This document shows, in pieces, positions 62,797 to 64,000 of a stretch of 64,000 bases of DNA; position 1 is the stretch's first letter, and every line of letters starts with the position of its first letter. The DNA is from DATFNV01 sp963827935 (GTDB taxonomy: Bacteria; Planctomycetota; Planctomycetia; Gemmatales; Gemmataceae). The translations under genes were made by a program, and so were the position numbers. The notes under the pieces were generated by a model that was given only the letters and a program-made list of their open reading frames with translations, was not told where the DNA came from and searched no databases. Where the stretch lies: positions 124,001 to 188,000 of the forward strand of contig CAWHCN010000013.1 in the NCBI GenBank assembly GCA_963827935.1, given 5' to 3'.

Positions 62797-63210
62797 TCAT
62801 GGCCCCGCCGCTATCGTAAGGAAATCAGCCGCCGTCACGATCGGAATTCCCTTGAAAGACCCCATCGGCAGCAGGTGGCGGCGATCTCCGGTTACGATTT
62901 GCGACGCACCGGCAACTTCGGCACATTCCAGCACCTTGTCATCATCCGGGTCTGCCAAAACTACTTTGAGCACGCCCGGAATCGACACGACACGGAGAAA
63001 CGTCATCAGATCGGCGAGCGTTTCGACGACCTGCTCGGGAGCGAACGACAACTTTTTATCCAGCTTTTCAGCCAACTCGTCGAGTACTTCCTGGCATGTG
63101 ACCCCCTCAACCGACCCGGCGCGCGCTAATTCCACGCACTCGAAAGGCTTTCCCTTCCAGCCCACCGCCCAGAACAAGATGTTCGTGTCAAAGACGGCTA
63201 CCGGGCGCAC
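62797..63210 (-). CDS. PIN-family toxin
   Basis: 137 aa. MRPVAVFDTNILFWAVGWKG: Asp at FDTN, Glu at CQEVLDEL, and the acidic ADPDDDKVLECAEVAGASQI followed by VTGDRRHLL are the PIN active-site positions of the 'toxin component, PIN family' group. The ATG overlaps the 3' end of the antitoxin gene by 13 nt. A chromosomal toxin-antitoxin pair outside the integron. Confidence 0.88.
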   Translation of the reverse strand: MRPVAVFDTNILFWAVGWKGKPFECVELARAGSVEGVTCQEVLDELAEKLDKKLSFAPEQVVETLADLMTFLRVVSIPGVLKVVLADPDDDKVLECAEVAGASQIVTGDRRHLLPMGSFKGIPIVTAADFLTIAAGP

Positions 63211-63452
63211 GGCCGGTCCTCGTGAATCAGATCGTCGATGAACTCTTCGCGTTTCTCAGGACTCAGGGCGTCCCAATTCAAGCCGCGCACTGCGCACAGA
63301 TGCCGCAGTTGCTCTTCGGCGAAGTTCTGACGCTTCGCACGCTCCGCCGGGCTGCTCGCCGCCAACACGCGCAGCATCTCACGCTTCTCTTGGGCGGGCA
63401 TCTGCCGAACCAAGTCGAAGACTTGTTCTTTCGTCAATTCAAGCACTGCCAT
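63198..63452 (-). CDS. Antitoxin partner of the PIN toxin
   Basis: 84 aa. MAVLELTKEQVFDLVRQMPA-QEKREML, then EEQLRHLCAVRGLNWDALSP and EKREEFIDDLIHEDR. A helical small protein that precedes and overlaps the PIN gene. GGAGGGAAAAC lies just upstream. The antitoxin role is inferred from context. Confidence 0.75.
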   Translation of the reverse strand: MAVLELTKEQVFDLVRQMPAQEKREMLRVLAASSPAERAKRQNFAEEQLRHLCAVRGLNWDALSPEKREEFIDDLIHEDRPCAR

Positions 63453-63579
63453 GTTTTCCCTCCTTTTCTAGCCCGAGTTGGACACGCACTTGATCGCAAG
63501 CGGTCAAGTCGGCAGCGGCAAGCTCTGGTCCGGCTTGAGCAGGCCGCCAACTACGGTTGCGGTCATCTGGATCGTCATG
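63439..63579 (-). CDS. Small DUF104/AF2212-like protein, frameshifted
   Basis: The ATG at 63579 gives MTIQMTATVVGGLLKPDQSL then PL; a one-base shift near 63510 continues DLTACDQVRVQL, which together match the strand pattern of AF2212/DUF104-like antitoxin proteins (about 46 aa). It overlaps the start of the next antitoxin gene. Short and broken, so tentative. Confidence 0.4.
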   Translation of the reverse strand, partial: HDDPDDRNRSWRPAQAGPELAAADLTACDQVRVQLGLEKEGKHGSA

Positions 63580-63738
63580 CTTCGTCCTTTTTGGTCAACG
63601 GTGCATGGGCACTGCTCGTGTAACGAGGGGGAGTTGGCGCTCCCTGTGCCGGCGGCGCAGCGTTATCGCCAGAGTCAAGCTGCAATGCAAGGTTGTACGA
63701 CACCTTCCTGCCCGCGATCTGGACCAGGCCACTCCTAG

Positions 63739-64000
63739 TTGGACAGCGCCACTTTCCTTGTTGCAATGGCGGAAGTCCAACATTGAGAACAGTATAGCCG
63801 ATCAGGTCGGCGATTGGGGGATGCACGATTTGATCCGATCGACATCGATGCCCAAGGATCGCAGTTGAGCCATGCGCGTTTTCACGTGAGAGCGCTGGGC
63901 CTGCGCATTGCGACGCTGGTAATACTGCTGCTTGGCTAACTCTCGTTGGAAGCGTGCCGCTTTTGTCAGTCGCCCCTGTGCTGTCTCTAACCAGGTGTTC
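63739..64000. mobile_element. Insertion sequence, one end inside window
   Basis: The end TTGGACAGCGCCACTTTCC at 63739 matches the terminal repeat of the 41603-41722 element. The IS continues beyond the right edge. Confidence 0.65.
63802..64000 (-). CDS. Transposase C-terminal part, cut by window edge
   Basis: Sixty-five codons read from the right edge: NTWLETAQGRLTKAARFQRE, LAKQQYYQRRNAQAQRSHVK, then TRMAQLRSLGIDVDRIKSC and a TGA at 63802-63804. Very basic and helical; assigned to a transposase because it ends 60 nt inside an IS terminus. The family cannot be decided from the tail alone. Confidence 0.55.
   Translation of the reverse strand, partial: NTWLETAQGRLTKAARFQRELAKQQYYQRRNAQAQRSHVKTRMAQLRSLGIDVDRIKSCIPQSPT

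Overview
The window is high-GC bacterial DNA that looks like a Planctomycete of the Gemmata group (Gemmataceae). The evidence is a DUF1559 pseudopilin-like protein next to a small lipoprotein, a two-domain DUF1080 protein, many secreted WD40 propellers, cytochrome/ankyrin fusions and the W..C.DP..M..YLRG / GPHVRGCW paralogue family. No rRNA or convincing tRNA gene was seen.

Layout. 1-3.3 kb: an MBL-fold hydrolase (runs off the left edge), a lipoprotein and a DUF1559 protein. 3.7-26.4 kb: a virus-derived island, mostly minus strand. Read right to left it holds an excisionase-like HTH protein, a prim-pol and RepA-like ATPase, large terminase, portal, prohead protease, HK97 major capsid, a decoration-like protein, a glycosyltransferase, a head-tail connector, an Ig-like surface protein, a Cys-rich protein, a ParB-like protein, an ABC-ATPase fused to a GNAT domain, and small terminase. 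I see no tail tube, tape measure, baseplate or lysis gene. Host or cargo genes (dCTP deaminase-like, Uma2, a copper-storage four-helix protein, a WD40 protein) and two Y1/HUH transposases with palindromic repeats interrupt it. 26.4-40 kb: ordinary chromosome (DUF1080, LLM oxidoreductase, TPR, two FKBP isomerases, WD40, Hsp70, sulfotransferase, beta carbonic anhydrase). 40.1-41.4 kb: a SWIM / ATP-dependent DNA ligase / WGR fusion. 57-63.6 kb: chromosome again (very large WD40/TPR protein, esterase, PIN toxin-antitoxin). The right edge cuts a transposase gene.

The most interesting region is 41.86-56.9 kb, which I read as a decayed chromosomal integron. An IntI-like tyrosine recombinase remnant lies on the minus strand, with a 15-bp palindrome and an attI-like site beside it. 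On the plus strand follow at least seven attC-like elements of about 96-101 bp (most with cores close to GCCGAAC ... GTTCGGC and a shared inner TGACCGG). Each is followed within 16-61 nt by the start of a gene. Cassettes carry toxin-antitoxin pairs, a WD40 lipoprotein, a cytochrome-ankyrin-cyclase-like protein and unknown small proteins. Two 2.6-kb IS91-like elements, each with a tyrosine recombinase plus an HUH transposase, have inserted at attI/attC core sites.

Two things affect interpretation. First, at least eight families of long intergenic inverted repeats occur, one of them in seven copies of exactly 80 bp; some arms lie in frame inside coding genes or supply stop codons. Second, many otherwise coherent genes contain single-base frameshifts, densest at 42.5-53.8 kb. 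From sequence alone these could be real decay or uncorrected indel errors, so broken genes are annotated over their full span with the break noted.
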